The notes under the pieces: generated by a model | Database searches by the model: none | What the model was told of the DNA's origin: nothing | What the model saw: the letters and a program-made list of their open reading frames with translations, nothing else | Program-made: the position numbers and the translations under genes | Origin: Nemertoderma westbladi | Lineage: Eukaryota; Xenacoelomorpha; Nemertodermatida; Nemertodermatidae | DNA length: 49,108 nucleotides | Direction: 5' to 3' | Assembly (NCBI GenBank): GCA_032718475.1 | Contig: JAUCBJ010001394.1 | Coordinates: 1 to 49,108, forward strand | Shown: piece after piece, positions 12,107 through 21,823 of the stretch | Position numbering within the stretch: position 1 is the stretch's first letter | How the letters are laid out: every line of letters starts with the position of its first letter

Positions 12107-12870
12107 GGTAGGTTGTTTAGCAACCTGGGTGAGAGAGATCCCAGTCGACGGTAGGTTGTTTAGCAACCTGGGTGAGAGAGATCCCAGTAGACGGTAGGTT
12201 GTTTAGCAACCTGGGTGAGAGAGATCCCAGTCGACGGTAGGTTGTTTAGCAACCTGGGTGAGAGAGATCCCAGTAGACGGTAGGTTGTTTAGCAACCTGG
12301 GTGAGAGAGATCCCAGTCAACGGTAGGTTGTTTAGCAACCTGGGTGAGAGAGATCCCAGTAGACGGTAGGTTGTTTAGCAACCTGGGTGAGAGAGATCCC
12401 ATTAGACGGTAGGTTGTTTAGTTTAGCAACCTGGGTGAGAGATATCCCAGTAGACGGTAGGTTGTTTAGCAACCTGGGTGAGAGAGATCCCAGTCGACGG
12501 TAGGTTGTTTAGCAACCTGGGTGAGAGAGATCCCAGTCGACGGTAGGTTGTTTAGCAACCTGGGTGAGAGAGATCCCAGTAGACGGTAGGTTGTTTAGCA
12601 ACCTGGGTGAGAGAGATCCCAGTCGACGGTAGGTTGTTTAGCAACCTGGGTGAGAGAGATCCCAGTAGACGGTAGGTTGTTTAGCAACCTGGGTGAGAGA
12701 TATCCCAGTCGACGGTAGGTTGTTTAGCAACCTGGGTGAGAGAGATCCCAGTCGACGGTAGGTTGTTTAGCAACCTGGGTGAGAGAGATCCCAGTCGACG
12801 GTAGGTTGTTTAGCAACCTGGGTGAGAGAGATCTCAGTCGACGGTAGAGATTGTTTAGCAACATGGGTTG
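12107..12870. repeat. 43-bp minisatellite with internal hairpin (~17 units)
   Basis: The unit begins GGTAGGTTGTTTAGCAACCT and continues GGGTGAGAGAGATCCCAGT. Nearly all copies are identical except for GTCGAC/GTAGAC alternatives and one unit with a TTTAG duplication near 12421. Each unit contains the inverted repeat AGGTTG-TTTAG-CAACCT, able to form a small hairpin. The high similarity implies recent expansion or homogenisation. The last unit (~12842-12870) is diverged. Confidence 0.95.
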
Positions 12871-13743
12871 AACATATACTAGCTTATACTGTCAGAAGCC
12901 AATTAAAAGCTTCCAAAAATTATGGATTCTGACACATACAAAACACACAGAAGAGAGACTAAATAATAATAAATTTGAAAAAATGTTCTAGCCTAATTAG
13001 TAATTATAGCAGAGAGTAGTAACAACTTGCTACAGTATATAGAATCAATAATTTTCTGACAGCTGACACCCTAGTTCAATCACACAGCGGCAGTATTGAT
13101 TCCGAAATATATTATAAATATATCCGCCAGCTGGCCGAAGTGTAGAGTCTGTTCTCATTACCATGACTCACAGCTCTATATACCGGGCTGTTGAAGATTC
13201 GTAGCATCACTGCACTAAGATGCAGTGCTAGAGAGGCCGACAACTGTCAGTATGGAAAACAAAGAGTAGGGCAAAATACAAAGAAGCCAAGTAGGTAATC
13301 AAAGAAGAAGTTGAAGAAATTAAATAAGCACATGTGTACACCATGTCCTGGAATATAGTGTCGTTATTCAGGTACCCCCCCCCCCCCCCCCCCCCAAAAA
13401 AAAAGAATAAAAAATTTTCTACAAATCTTAATGACATTGCATGAAATTTGAAACAGAGATAATTTCACCCCCCTCCTCCTTGCTGGGTGAGTCAGAATTT
13501 TTATTTTGAGCCACAATTTTTGCTTTTATTCTTTAGCTACAAGTGTTTGAAAAATTCCAATTATATAAAAATATTTGAATTTGGTTTGGAAATAGCTGAG
13601 ATATGGGCATTCGAAAGTCACATGTATTTGCTTCCACTATTGCGGGCCGTTATTCTATTTAATAAATGCATAACATTCTGGAACATTTTGTTTATCTTAT
13701 AAGAAGCTTGGCAACAATGAAATGCCTACATGGTAATACTAGG
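12871..13743. other. Spacer with poly-C tract
   Basis: No gene is supported. A 21-nt C run at 13375-13395 is followed by an A run. The frames at 13228-13437 and 13487-13702 are low-complexity and have no recognisable homology. Confidence 0.4.
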
Positions 13744-14628
13744 ACACCATAACCCTTAATACAACAACCATTTTTAGGGGGTCGGAGCCCCCCCCCCCCC
13801 CCCCTAATTTTTTTCAAATTTCAATAAAATGCTACGAAATTTGGTATGATGATAGATCGACACCTTTTCTTACTGGTGGCCTGGCCGGATTTTTTAATTT
13901 ATGAGCTATTTCGATACAAGTCGTTAAAAATCGTCTATTTCGCAATATTTAGCGACCTCCGTCCGCTTTATTTTTCGTCTTTGGAATGAGATCTAGATAT
14001 CATTAGAACCGCCTTCATCTGCAGATTCTGAATCTGAAACCCGTTGTAAATTTCACCAAGACCTTCCGAAGATATTATCAAAATACTAAGGTGTAAATTT
14101 TTGTGACGTAAATCGCCTTAAATTCTAATGTTTTTTTTACTCAATTCTAGAATATTAATCATGGGTAATGAAAAAACAAGATGGAGAGTTTTAAACGCTC
14201 AGCTAAATAATAATTAATATTCTAGAATAAAGACAACAAAACATTAGAATTATAGTGATTTACGTCACAAAAATTTACACCTTAGTATTTTGATAATATC
14301 TCCGAAAGTTCTTGGTGAAATTTACAACGGGTTCCATATTCGGAATCTGCAGATGAAGGCGGTTCTAATGATATCTAGATTCAATTCCAAAGACGAAAAA
14401 TAAAGCCGACGGAGGTGGCTAAACATTGCGAAATAGACGATTTTTAACGGCTTGTTGTATCGAAATAGCTCATAAATTAAAAAATCCGGTCAGGCCACCA
14501 GCAAGAAAAGGTGTCGTTCTATCATCATACCAAATTTCGTAGCATTTTATTGAAATTTGAAAAAAATTAGGGGGGGAGGGGGGGCTCCGACCCCCTAAAA
14601 ATGGTTGTTGTATTAAGGGTTATGGTGT
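13744..14628. mobile_element. Long-armed foldback element (885-bp palindrome)
   Basis: The left arm starts ACACCATAACCCTTAATACA and the right arm ends in its reverse complement. Arms of ~420 bp match along their length, including the TTTAGGGGGTCGGAGCCCC and ACGAAATTTGGTATGATGAT segments. They meet around a ~60-bp centre near 14190 flanked by TTCTAGAATATTAAT and its complement. The left arm has a 17-nt C run (13788-13804) where the right arm has G runs. There is no coding capacity. It resembles a foldback or MITE-type DNA transposon. I could not define a target-site duplication. Confidence 0.85.
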
Positions 14629-15882
14629 ATATGGATATTCCTTTTTTTGCCTACATAGATTCTCAATATAATATTTATTAATAACGATATTGATAATTAA
14701 CTATATAGTAACACAATAAGAATATTTGACTGTCTTCAATTATCGAAAAACACTATATAGCAACTGTTTTCCAAGGAGATTGTCTCAGCCCCATCCTTAT
14801 TAATTAATTAATAAAGTTGACAATTAAGGAGAGGATGGGGGGGGGGGGGGGGGGGCTGGTCGCAAATCCGATCTCGGCGCGGCGAATTGCAGTATTTCAA
14901 AAAAGTTCAGTGTAAAATAATTCATGTTTTATATACAGTTAAATATAAATAGTAGTGAATTATTTCAACTATCTTTATGGTAAGCATGTGCGTGTTAATT
15001 TAATTAATCGCAATTTCTTCTTAGAAGGTTATCTTCTATGGTCATCTGTGCCTACTTCTATATAGTTACTAATTTAGTTTCCAGAGCAACGGAAATTTGT
15101 TTAATCATTTAACCATTTTTAATACCAATTTTGCTGTTACAATATAAGGACCTTATTTACATAACTTCTCTACTAAATGGGTGGATGTAACCTCGTCCAT
15201 CGGATTTATCGACCTCAAAAACCCTTATCCCCAAAATATTTATTTGTTATATGATAAACTATTGTGGTTTTCAAACTAAAATAAATAAATAAATTACACC
15301 TTAAATCAATAGAGCAATCACAATTTAAGTATGTGAAAAACCTTCACTAACATTAATGGAAATTATCAAATTTCCTTGCAGTGGAATTGTATAATTTTTT
15401 TACAACGGTTACCTTAATATATCGTGAAGTTTTTGATACATTTAAAAATTTGATGCGACTTCTAGTTTCCGAGATATAGCAATTAATGTGTAACACGCCA
15501 GTAAGGTACTTGAAGGAAAGAGAATTATTGGTAGAACTTTGCTTTAAAAGTGATACTAAACCTTAGAAGGTATTTTAACTTTAACATTGTCAAAAACTCT
15601 AAACATACTGTGTACAGCACCCCTATAGACTAGCTAGAGCTTTGGTTGATAAACAAGCCAATAAGAGGACTCCAAACGATTAATTTGTGAAGAGATTGGA
15701 TATCCTATTTTGATTGGACGATGATGCATTTGATGGTTTCCTGCTTATGTGTCAGTCTTTACTGTCTGGTGTCGTTTCCGCTTTTCCCTTCACAGCAGTA
15801 CTGCTGTACTGGTACCGGTAGCGCGGTAGGTTTCTGATGACTGAGTCATCTATCATCAGTTCAGCCAGTAGTATCGGTCACG
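14629..15882. other. Region upstream of GalNAc-transferase ATG
   Basis: This holds the presumed promoter and 5' UTR. A 19-nt G run lies at 14837-14855. Close to the gene are an ATTGG (inverted CCAAT) at about 15715 and a TGAGTCA (AP-1-like) at about 15842. No TATA box or transcription start is clear. The first ~800 bp shows nothing I can name. Confidence 0.4.
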
Positions 15883-16290
15883 ATGAACCGACACCAACGC
15901 AGTATTATTCGCCGGGTTATCGCAGCCGCATTGCTCCTTCTATTCCTCCGCTCTCTACATTACTACGGTTTTATTAACGGCCTACTGACTAGTGGTACCG
16001 GTACGGGTCGACACCGGGGGATAGGCCTATCAGACGAATTTGTCCGTCAGCGAATGGGCGAACGATCCGAGGACCTAACATGGGGAAACGTAACGAAAAA
16101 ACTCGCCGTTTATAAACAAGGAGTTTTGGGTAACTACGAGGTTGAGTTTGTCACTAAGACGGGCCCTGGGGAGGGCGGTGTGTCTTATAAACTCCCGGCC
16201 GACTTGGTGGAAGCTGGGGAAGAGAGTAAACGCGAATACGGGTTCAATATGTTGGCGAGCGAACATATATCGCTGGATCGAACGCTAAAG
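15883..16290 (+). CDS. GALNT7-like: GalNAc-transferase exon 1: cytosolic tail, signal-anchor, stem
   Basis: Residues 1-136. The ATG has A at -3 and is followed by a basic stretch (MNRHQRSIIRR) and a hydrophobic segment at about residues 12-30 (VIAAALLLLFLRSLHYYGF). This is the layout of a type II Golgi membrane protein. A Gly/Thr-rich stem follows, then the conserved start of the catalytic region, with NMLASEHISLDRTLK resembling the family pattern N-x-x-x-S-x-x-I-S-L-D-R. The exon ends AAAG before GTGAGT, a strong donor, in phase 0. The open frame continues nine residues into the intron and then stops, so the donor is needed. There is no 5' UTR exon evidence, and the transcription start is not identified. 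Confidence 0.88.
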
Positions 16291-16312
16291 GTGAGTTTAC
16301 GAGTTTCATATC

Positions 16313-16385
16313 ATTTGTAAATATTATGATAAATATAGTAGGCCTACCATATTATGGTACTACATTTATCATATTTACAAATGTA
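16313..16385. repeat. Hairpin at start of intron 1
   Basis: TTTGTAAATATTATGATAAA on the left pairs with TTTATCATATTTACAAATG on the right. The stem is ~30 bp with small bulges, around TAGTAGGCCTACC. It lies 22 bp after the exon 1 donor, so it would sit near the 5' splice site in the pre-mRNA. Confidence 0.7.
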
Positions 16386-16849
16386 AACCAAATACGCTAC
16401 TGAACTACGATAGTTGCTTCAACCTCTCATCAAATATTTATATGCATACCGGTAATTATAATGCCGCCAATAGCTGAATAGCTAGGGCAGTCTTGTCTTA
16501 ACGTTTGCAGCCTAGTAACACGGACCTGCCAATAATAAGCCCAAGAGACCACCACCAATATGAAATTATATAGTCCTATAGCTACTATATACTAGAGCTA
16601 TACTTTGTGAGTGAAGGTGATATTCCAGAACGTTAATCATATAATTAAAGCAAATAGTCAACTAGCTACTATAGGCACATAGGCCTACTCATACTGTAGC
16701 AAAATATATGTTTACTATTTACTAAACATTTTAATACTAAATTTATTAGTAATTACTGATTTAAAATAAATAATACAAAATAAATAGAATAAACCAGATA
16801 GGAAACTGGACGCAATAAATATTCATCCCTCTCCATTGGAAATTCGACT

Positions 16850-17366
16850 CAAATAACAGCTGATTACTCTCAAAATTAAAACTGTAACCTGTTACATTGT
16901 GTTTTAGTTTTTTGTTTTGGTTAAAATAACGTGCCACTGTAACCTGCTCCTTTCCCTAATTTAGAATTTAACATTGAGGCGGGATATTAATTCGCCAAGC
17001 GGATATTGCGTCGATCCCCCACTTCCCCCCCCCCCCCCCCCCCCCTGTCTCGAATAAACATATTAATATATTATAGATCGTTGATTGGATAAAAATTTTA
17101 TTATTTGCATTTTTGTAAGATTGATTGATTGGATGATTAAATTACTTTATTGTCCGCAAATACGGAAGGTATTGTCCAATTAGATTGGGCGGGCGAGTGA
17201 ACAAATCGACGCAAATAACAGCTGATTACTACAAAAAAATAAAGACTGTAACCTGTTATTGACTTTAGTTTATATATTGTTTTGGTTAGAATAACGCGCC
17301 ACTGTAACCTGCTCATTTTATTCCCAAAATTTATAATTTAACATTAAGGCGAGATATTAATTCGCG
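16850..17366. repeat. Two direct copies of a ~155-bp dispersed repeat
   Basis: Copies at about 16850-16998 and 17208-17366 share CAAATAACAGCTGATTACT, CTGTAACCTG, TTGTTTTGGTTA, CCACTGTAACCTGCTC and GAGATATTAATTCGC-type blocks. They are separated by a 21-nt C run at 17025-17045. The GTAACCTGCTCC core is the complement of the GGAGCAGGTTAC core found in other repeats of this gene. Confidence 0.8.
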
Positions 17367-18399
17367 GAGACGTGATTTTTTCAGTTTTTATAATTTTGCG
17401 TCTCCCTCTAGTGGCGAGTGGCGGAATTAAACTTAACTAACACACTACCAGTCCTTTGATATTTATCAAACTTTTGGACTCAGCAACCTCGAATCAACAA
17501 AACCAATCAGACAAAAGTCAGAATCTACCAGCAGATATTTAATTAATTAATAATGAAGAATTAATTTAATAACAATTTGAAGAAATCTTTTTTAAAAATT
17601 AATGGAGAATTTTTCAAGATCTTCCAAAAACATTTCTAACGAACAATAAGTTATCGAATTTGGGTGAAAAATGTAAACTAAACTTTTAATTCCGAGATAA
17701 AACTAATTTAAACTTAAAGTTCAAACTTTCCCGCCCAATTTGGCAATAAGGCTACTTACTCACCACGTTACTAAAATTATCAACAATGTGATTTCAATTT
17801 CAGACGTCTGTTGTAATTTTTGGTGGAATCTAGTCTGTTTGTCTAACGATCTGTATGTCTGTCTGTATTCTTAAATTTTGGTGGACAAATTATAGACGGA
17901 TTGACAAACGATAACTCGAAAACTAAAAAGATCTCGCTCAGTCGTTTCCAGATTTGATTAAATTAATTTAATCCTCATTAAATTCTGCATCAGAAAAAAC
18001 TAAAAATATGAAAATGTTAGACTCAACTAGAAGGTACAGTGTAAATTCCCCGTATATATTATTAATAATTTTAATTTACTATAGGCCTATTTATATATTT
18101 TTATTTATTACCGTTAATCTTATTTAATAATTCTCGAAGAAAAATTTATTTTCGTTTATTAGTAAAACCTTAAATAAAACCTAAATATATGAATAACCTA
18201 TACAACCTAAAATTAAGGGGGGGGGGGGGGGGGTTATTAACTAAAAATGTTCTTTCCCTTATTGCGGAGACTCCATTTTACCCAAATACCTATAGGTCTA
18301 ATTAATATAATTTATGCAAAAAAATTATGAAATGCAAAGGCTCTTAGAGGGATGGTCATCAAGTGCTCAAAATTTCTTCATTTGTGCAGAATGGCATGC
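17367..18399. other. Intron 1 spacer
   Basis: There is no gene. It includes one CCCTCTAGTGGCGAG motif near 17405, a GTCTGT-type short run near 17855 and a 17-nt G run at 18217-18233. The rest is A+T-rich. Confidence 0.4.
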
Positions 18400-19080
18400 T
18401 AAATCGACCCGGTTATCGTTCATATGCGTACCTCTGGCAAAAGAAGCAGGTTACAGAGGTGGTGTTTTCTAACCAAAACAATTAACTAATCTCCATTACT
18501 TAATTAACGGAAAGGAGCAGGTCACAGAGGTGGTGTTTTCTAACCAAAACAATTAACTAATCTCCATTACTTAATTAACGGAAAAGAGCAGGTTACAGTG
18601 GTGGTGTTTTCTAACCAAAACAATTAACTAATCTCCATTACTTAATTAACGGAAAGGAGCAGGTCACAGAGGTGGTGTTTTCTAACCAAAACAATTAACT
18701 AATCTCCATTACTTAATTAACGGAAAGGAGCAGGTTACAGTGGTGGGATTTTCTAACCAAAACAATTAACTAATCTCCATTACTTAATTAACGGAAAGGA
18801 GCAGGTCACAGAGGTGGTGTTTTCTAACCAAAACAATAAACTAATCTCCATTACTTAATTAACGGAAAGGAGCAGGTCACAGAGGTGGTGTTTTCTAACC
18901 AAAACAATTAACTAATCTCCATTACTTAATTAACGGAAAGGAGCAGGTTACAGTGGTGGGCTTTTCTAACCAAAACAATAAACAATATCTCAATAACATA
19001 GGGTATTTCATACTTATAGTCTTATTTTTGCAATACGAAAATACCAGAGGTACGCATATGAACTATAACTATCGACCCTA
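18400..19080. mobile_element. TIR element with interior expanded to a 71-bp tandem array
   Basis: The outer ~40 bp are inverted repeats. The left end has TCGACCCGGTTATCGTTCAT then ATGCGTACCTCTGG. The right end (19041-19080) is its approximate complement, CCAGAGGTACGCATATGAAC. Between them (about 18445-18980) lie 7-8 near-identical 71-bp units containing GGAGCAGGTCACAGAGGTGG, TTCTAACCAAAACAATTAAC and TCCATTACTTAATTAACGG. It looks like a non-autonomous DNA transposon in which an internal segment was amplified. Confidence 0.85.
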
Positions 19081-19201
19081 TGACCAGAATTTTGGTAAAT
19101 TCTCATATTCAAATACCGGTATTATTAAAAAATAACAGATTTTTCCATTTTTTGCCGAAATTTGACACATTTTGTTTGGGTAATTTCATTAAAGTGTGTC
19201 T

Positions 19202-20476
19202 ATTGAAATCAGGGTTGTTTGATTTAAATCATTGATTTAAATCACATATAATAATCAAAAAAATCAGATTTTTTTGATTTTTTTAAAATCATGAATTTTA
19301 TCAATCATGCTTTAAGGCCAGGATTAACATTGCATTATTGATTATTAATAAATGATTCAAATTACCTAAATATTTACATGAAAATACAGTACCATGTCGC
19401 TCGCATTTTCAATACCATACAGTATACACAGGACCATTAATTAAGTTGTAGTTTAGAGTTCTATTCAGTTTTTTGTTTATTTAGTTTATATTCGAATTCA
19501 GACGTATCGGGATTTTCGGGATCGGGACCGGGATTATCACTCCCGAGATCCCACGTAATTTTGGATTAAATTATTTAAAGTTCATAGTGTATGTGGCGAG
19601 TTTTCGGTAACACTCACTTTATTTTACACTTCTGAAATATTAGTAAGATAAAGTTATATTATAATATCTTATAATTTATTACTGAATGGTTTACTGAAAT
19701 AAAAATTAGATATAATCAAAACATTTCCGTTCTGCTGGAACTTTTTTTAGATGTTCAACAAATTTATTTAACACTTTAAACTTCGGGATCCCGTTCCAAA
19801 AAAGTCGGAATCGGGATTGGATATTTCGCTGGGATCCCGGTTTTTCGGTATAAGGATCGGGATCCCGTTTAAACAAGAGGGCATTGATGAAGCGAGAAGT
19901 CTTCAATGTTTTCATATAAATTCTGATTTAAATAAAAAAATCTGATTTAAATAATAAAATGTGACTTAAATGGGTGACTACAAAACAAAGACCCAAATAA
20001 TAAAGACCTGCATAATCTTGAAACATGTGTTAACTTTCGTTTATTGTTTTGGTCAACAAGCCTCTGTAACATGCTCCTTTACTAACCTGTTTCCTTTAAA
20101 TGGCAATGTAACCTAATGAGCTTTGGGAACTCTACAAAACAAAGAGGTAAAGATGCGTTATGTCCCAAAGGGCGCTAGGTCCCATTGCCATATAGAGCAT
20201 TAGGTCCCATTGCCATTTACAGGAGCACGTTAGTAAAGGAGCAGGTTACAGAAGCGTGTTGGGGGAACCAAAACAATAAACGAAAGTTAACAGATGTGTT
20301 TTGTACAGGTCTTTGTTAATGGGTCTTTGCTTTGTAGTCACCCGATTTAAATCATAAAAATATGATTTAAATCAAAAAAATCTGATTTAAATAAAAAAAA
20401 TCTGATTTAAATAAAAAAAATCTGATTTTTTTGATTTTTTTTTTAAAATCATGATTTTATCAACCCTGATTGAAAT
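19202..20476. mobile_element. hAT-like non-autonomous element with 8-bp target duplication
   Basis: The element body runs 19210-20468. It begins CAGGGTTG and ends CAACCCTG. It is flanked on both sides by the identical 8-mer ATTGAAAT (19202-19209 and 20469-20476). Eight-base duplications and CAGGG termini are hallmarks of the hAT superfamily. Subterminal regions are rich in TGATTTAAATCA-type palindromes. There is no transposase. At least two other elements appear nested inside: a GGGATCCCG-rich piece (~19497-19877) and an inverted-repeat piece (19972-20343). Confidence 0.9.
19972..20343. mobile_element. Nested inverted-repeat element within the hAT copy
   Basis: GGGTGACTACAAAACAAAGA at the left end pairs with TCTTTGCTTTGTAGTCACCC at the right end. 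The arms extend ~100 bp inward through GTTAACTTTCGTTTATTGTT and GTAACATGCTCC. The centre contains two copies of TTAGGTCCCATTGCC. It shares its arm core with the dispersed GGAGCAGGTTAC family. Confidence 0.8.
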
Positions 20477-20670
20477 TTTGGAATGCACAACCAAGCTGAA
20501 AATTTTGTTACAAGGATTTTCCGGGTCGGTGATTTCATTTCTAAAATTAGTTTTCTCTCAAATCTCAGTTTTCATTTCATAGTAGGATGTGACCAAGTAC
20601 TTTCCCCGTCAGCTCTAAACAACACTCTCGTATTGGGTACCACGGTTTATTCTCCTTCTCATCTCTTTAG

Positions 20671-20904
20671 GATATTAGGACCCCCGAATGTAAGTTCTGG
20701 CACTACCCGACCAAGCTGCCAACCGCCAGTCTGGTTGTTGTGTTCCACAACGAGGGTCTCTCCACGCTACTCCGAACGGTCCATTCCGCTATTAATTCCG
20801 CTCCAGCTGAGCTGCTGGTCGAGGTTGTTATGGTCGACGACGGTAGCACCAAGTCGGACACTAAGGACAAACTCGATGAGCATATAAAGCGTTTCAACGG
20901 AAAG
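20671..20904 (+). CDS. GALNT7-like: GalNAc-transferase exon 2: start of GT-A catalytic domain
   Basis: Residues 137-214, bounded by an acceptor (CTCTTTAG) and a donor (AAAG before GTAAAT), phase 0 at both ends. It begins DIRTPECKFWHY, continuing exon 1 smoothly with the conserved Cys 143. It carries the family signatures VVVFHNEGLSTLLRTVHS (residues 158-175) and VEVVMVDDGS (186-195). The VDD motif helps bind UDP-GalNAc. The exon lies only about 200 bp downstream of an hAT-like element. The coding sequence itself is uninterrupted. Confidence 0.92.
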
Positions 20905-21200
20905 GTAAATAACAAGTTATTATATGTCACTTATATAGTAAATAGTGAAATAAAGTAATTATCTTAAATAACTACTACTATTAATCTTAATCTCGACTTT
21001 ATCCCTATAGATGGGTGTAAGTAAACACAACCACAATGAAAAGGATCATGTTACAGTGGCAATAAGTTATTCTAACCAAAACAATAAACGAGAGTCAAAT
21101 GAGCAGTTGTGAATTTCATGTTAAATCAAGTATTAAGTATCAATTTCATTCCAGGGAAGCCCCAGTTTTTTATTTATGCGATACATACAACATTTATAGT
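20905..21200. other. Start of intron 2
   Basis: A further copy of the GTTACAGTGGC / TTCTAACCAAAACAATAAAC repeat core lies at about 21048-21090. Nothing else is recognised. Confidence 0.5.
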
Positions 21201-21330
21201 AGATTAACTTAATTAGCAGTTAACTTAATTAGCAGTTAACTTAATTAGCAGTTAGCTTAATTAGCAGTTAGCTTAATTAGCAGTTAGCTTAATTAGCAGT
21301 TAGCTTAATTAGCTTTAGCAGTTAGCAGGG
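21201..21330. repeat. 16-bp minisatellite (~8 units)
   Basis: The unit is AGCAGTTAGCTTAATT, with earlier units reading TTAACTTAATT. The array is short and near-perfect, in intron 2. The 300 bp that follow (21331-21639) show no feature. Confidence 0.9.
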
Positions 21331-21639
21331 ACAGGACGATATAGACAAAAAGAGCACGATTGGCATTCCTATGTTATTAATTAATTAAAGTGACATTAAG
21401 TATTTTGGGTTAAAACATTTTCATTGTAAAAAACGGTAACTAGCACCGTAGGCTCTACTGCTACCCAGAATAAATGTTTCCTTGAGTGTCGGCATCAGTC
21501 GGGTCTCCGTAATTGTTATCTGCAACGCTGGTTAAGGAACAGAAACCTATGATTTCCAGATCTTCGACCGAGGGGTCGTTCAAACTTTCCCTATTCTCTT
21601 TAGATATTTAGGTAAGGTTTCGAGCCAACGGATCACAAA

Positions 21640-21823
21640 TCACCCCTCCCCTTTGTAATAAGAGGAAATTTAGCCAAGTACCTTACTGAGTTACTGATCT
21701 AGACTTTGTTGATGTCTTAGACTCACTAAGGGAGTCCAACGGCTCCTCAGTTCATTAGAACATGCTGCTTCTAGTGTTTCTTTTTGTTAACTCCAGAAAG
21801 ACCGAAATTTTGACAGTTAAGCC
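21640..21823 (+). pseudogene. LINE RT relic, 5' part (split by minisatellite)
   Basis: The segment aligns by eye, in opposite orientation, with the better copy at 35880-36064. Shared stretches include CTGATCTAGACTTT, the AACGGCTCCTCAG region and GCTTCTAGTGTT. It encodes the decayed RT catalytic area (position of the DFADD motif, here DFVDV) and onward. It ends at TTTTGACAGTTAA, where the 56-bp minisatellite begins. The continuation of the same LINE is found at 29046-29400. Confidence 0.75.

Noticed and set aside
12107-12870. CRISPR-like array of palindromic repeats
   Set aside because: There are no unique spacers (units are identical end to end), there are no cas genes, and the DNA is animal nuclear.
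15883-16320. Exon 1 frame as a complete 145-residue protein
   Set aside because: The last nine residues are intronic. A strong donor at 16291 and phase-0 continuity with exon 2 show it is the first exon only.
20483-20958. Alternative frames around exon 2
   Set aside because: They overlap the GalNAc-transferase exon in other phases. Only the frame with FHNEG and VDDGS matches the family.
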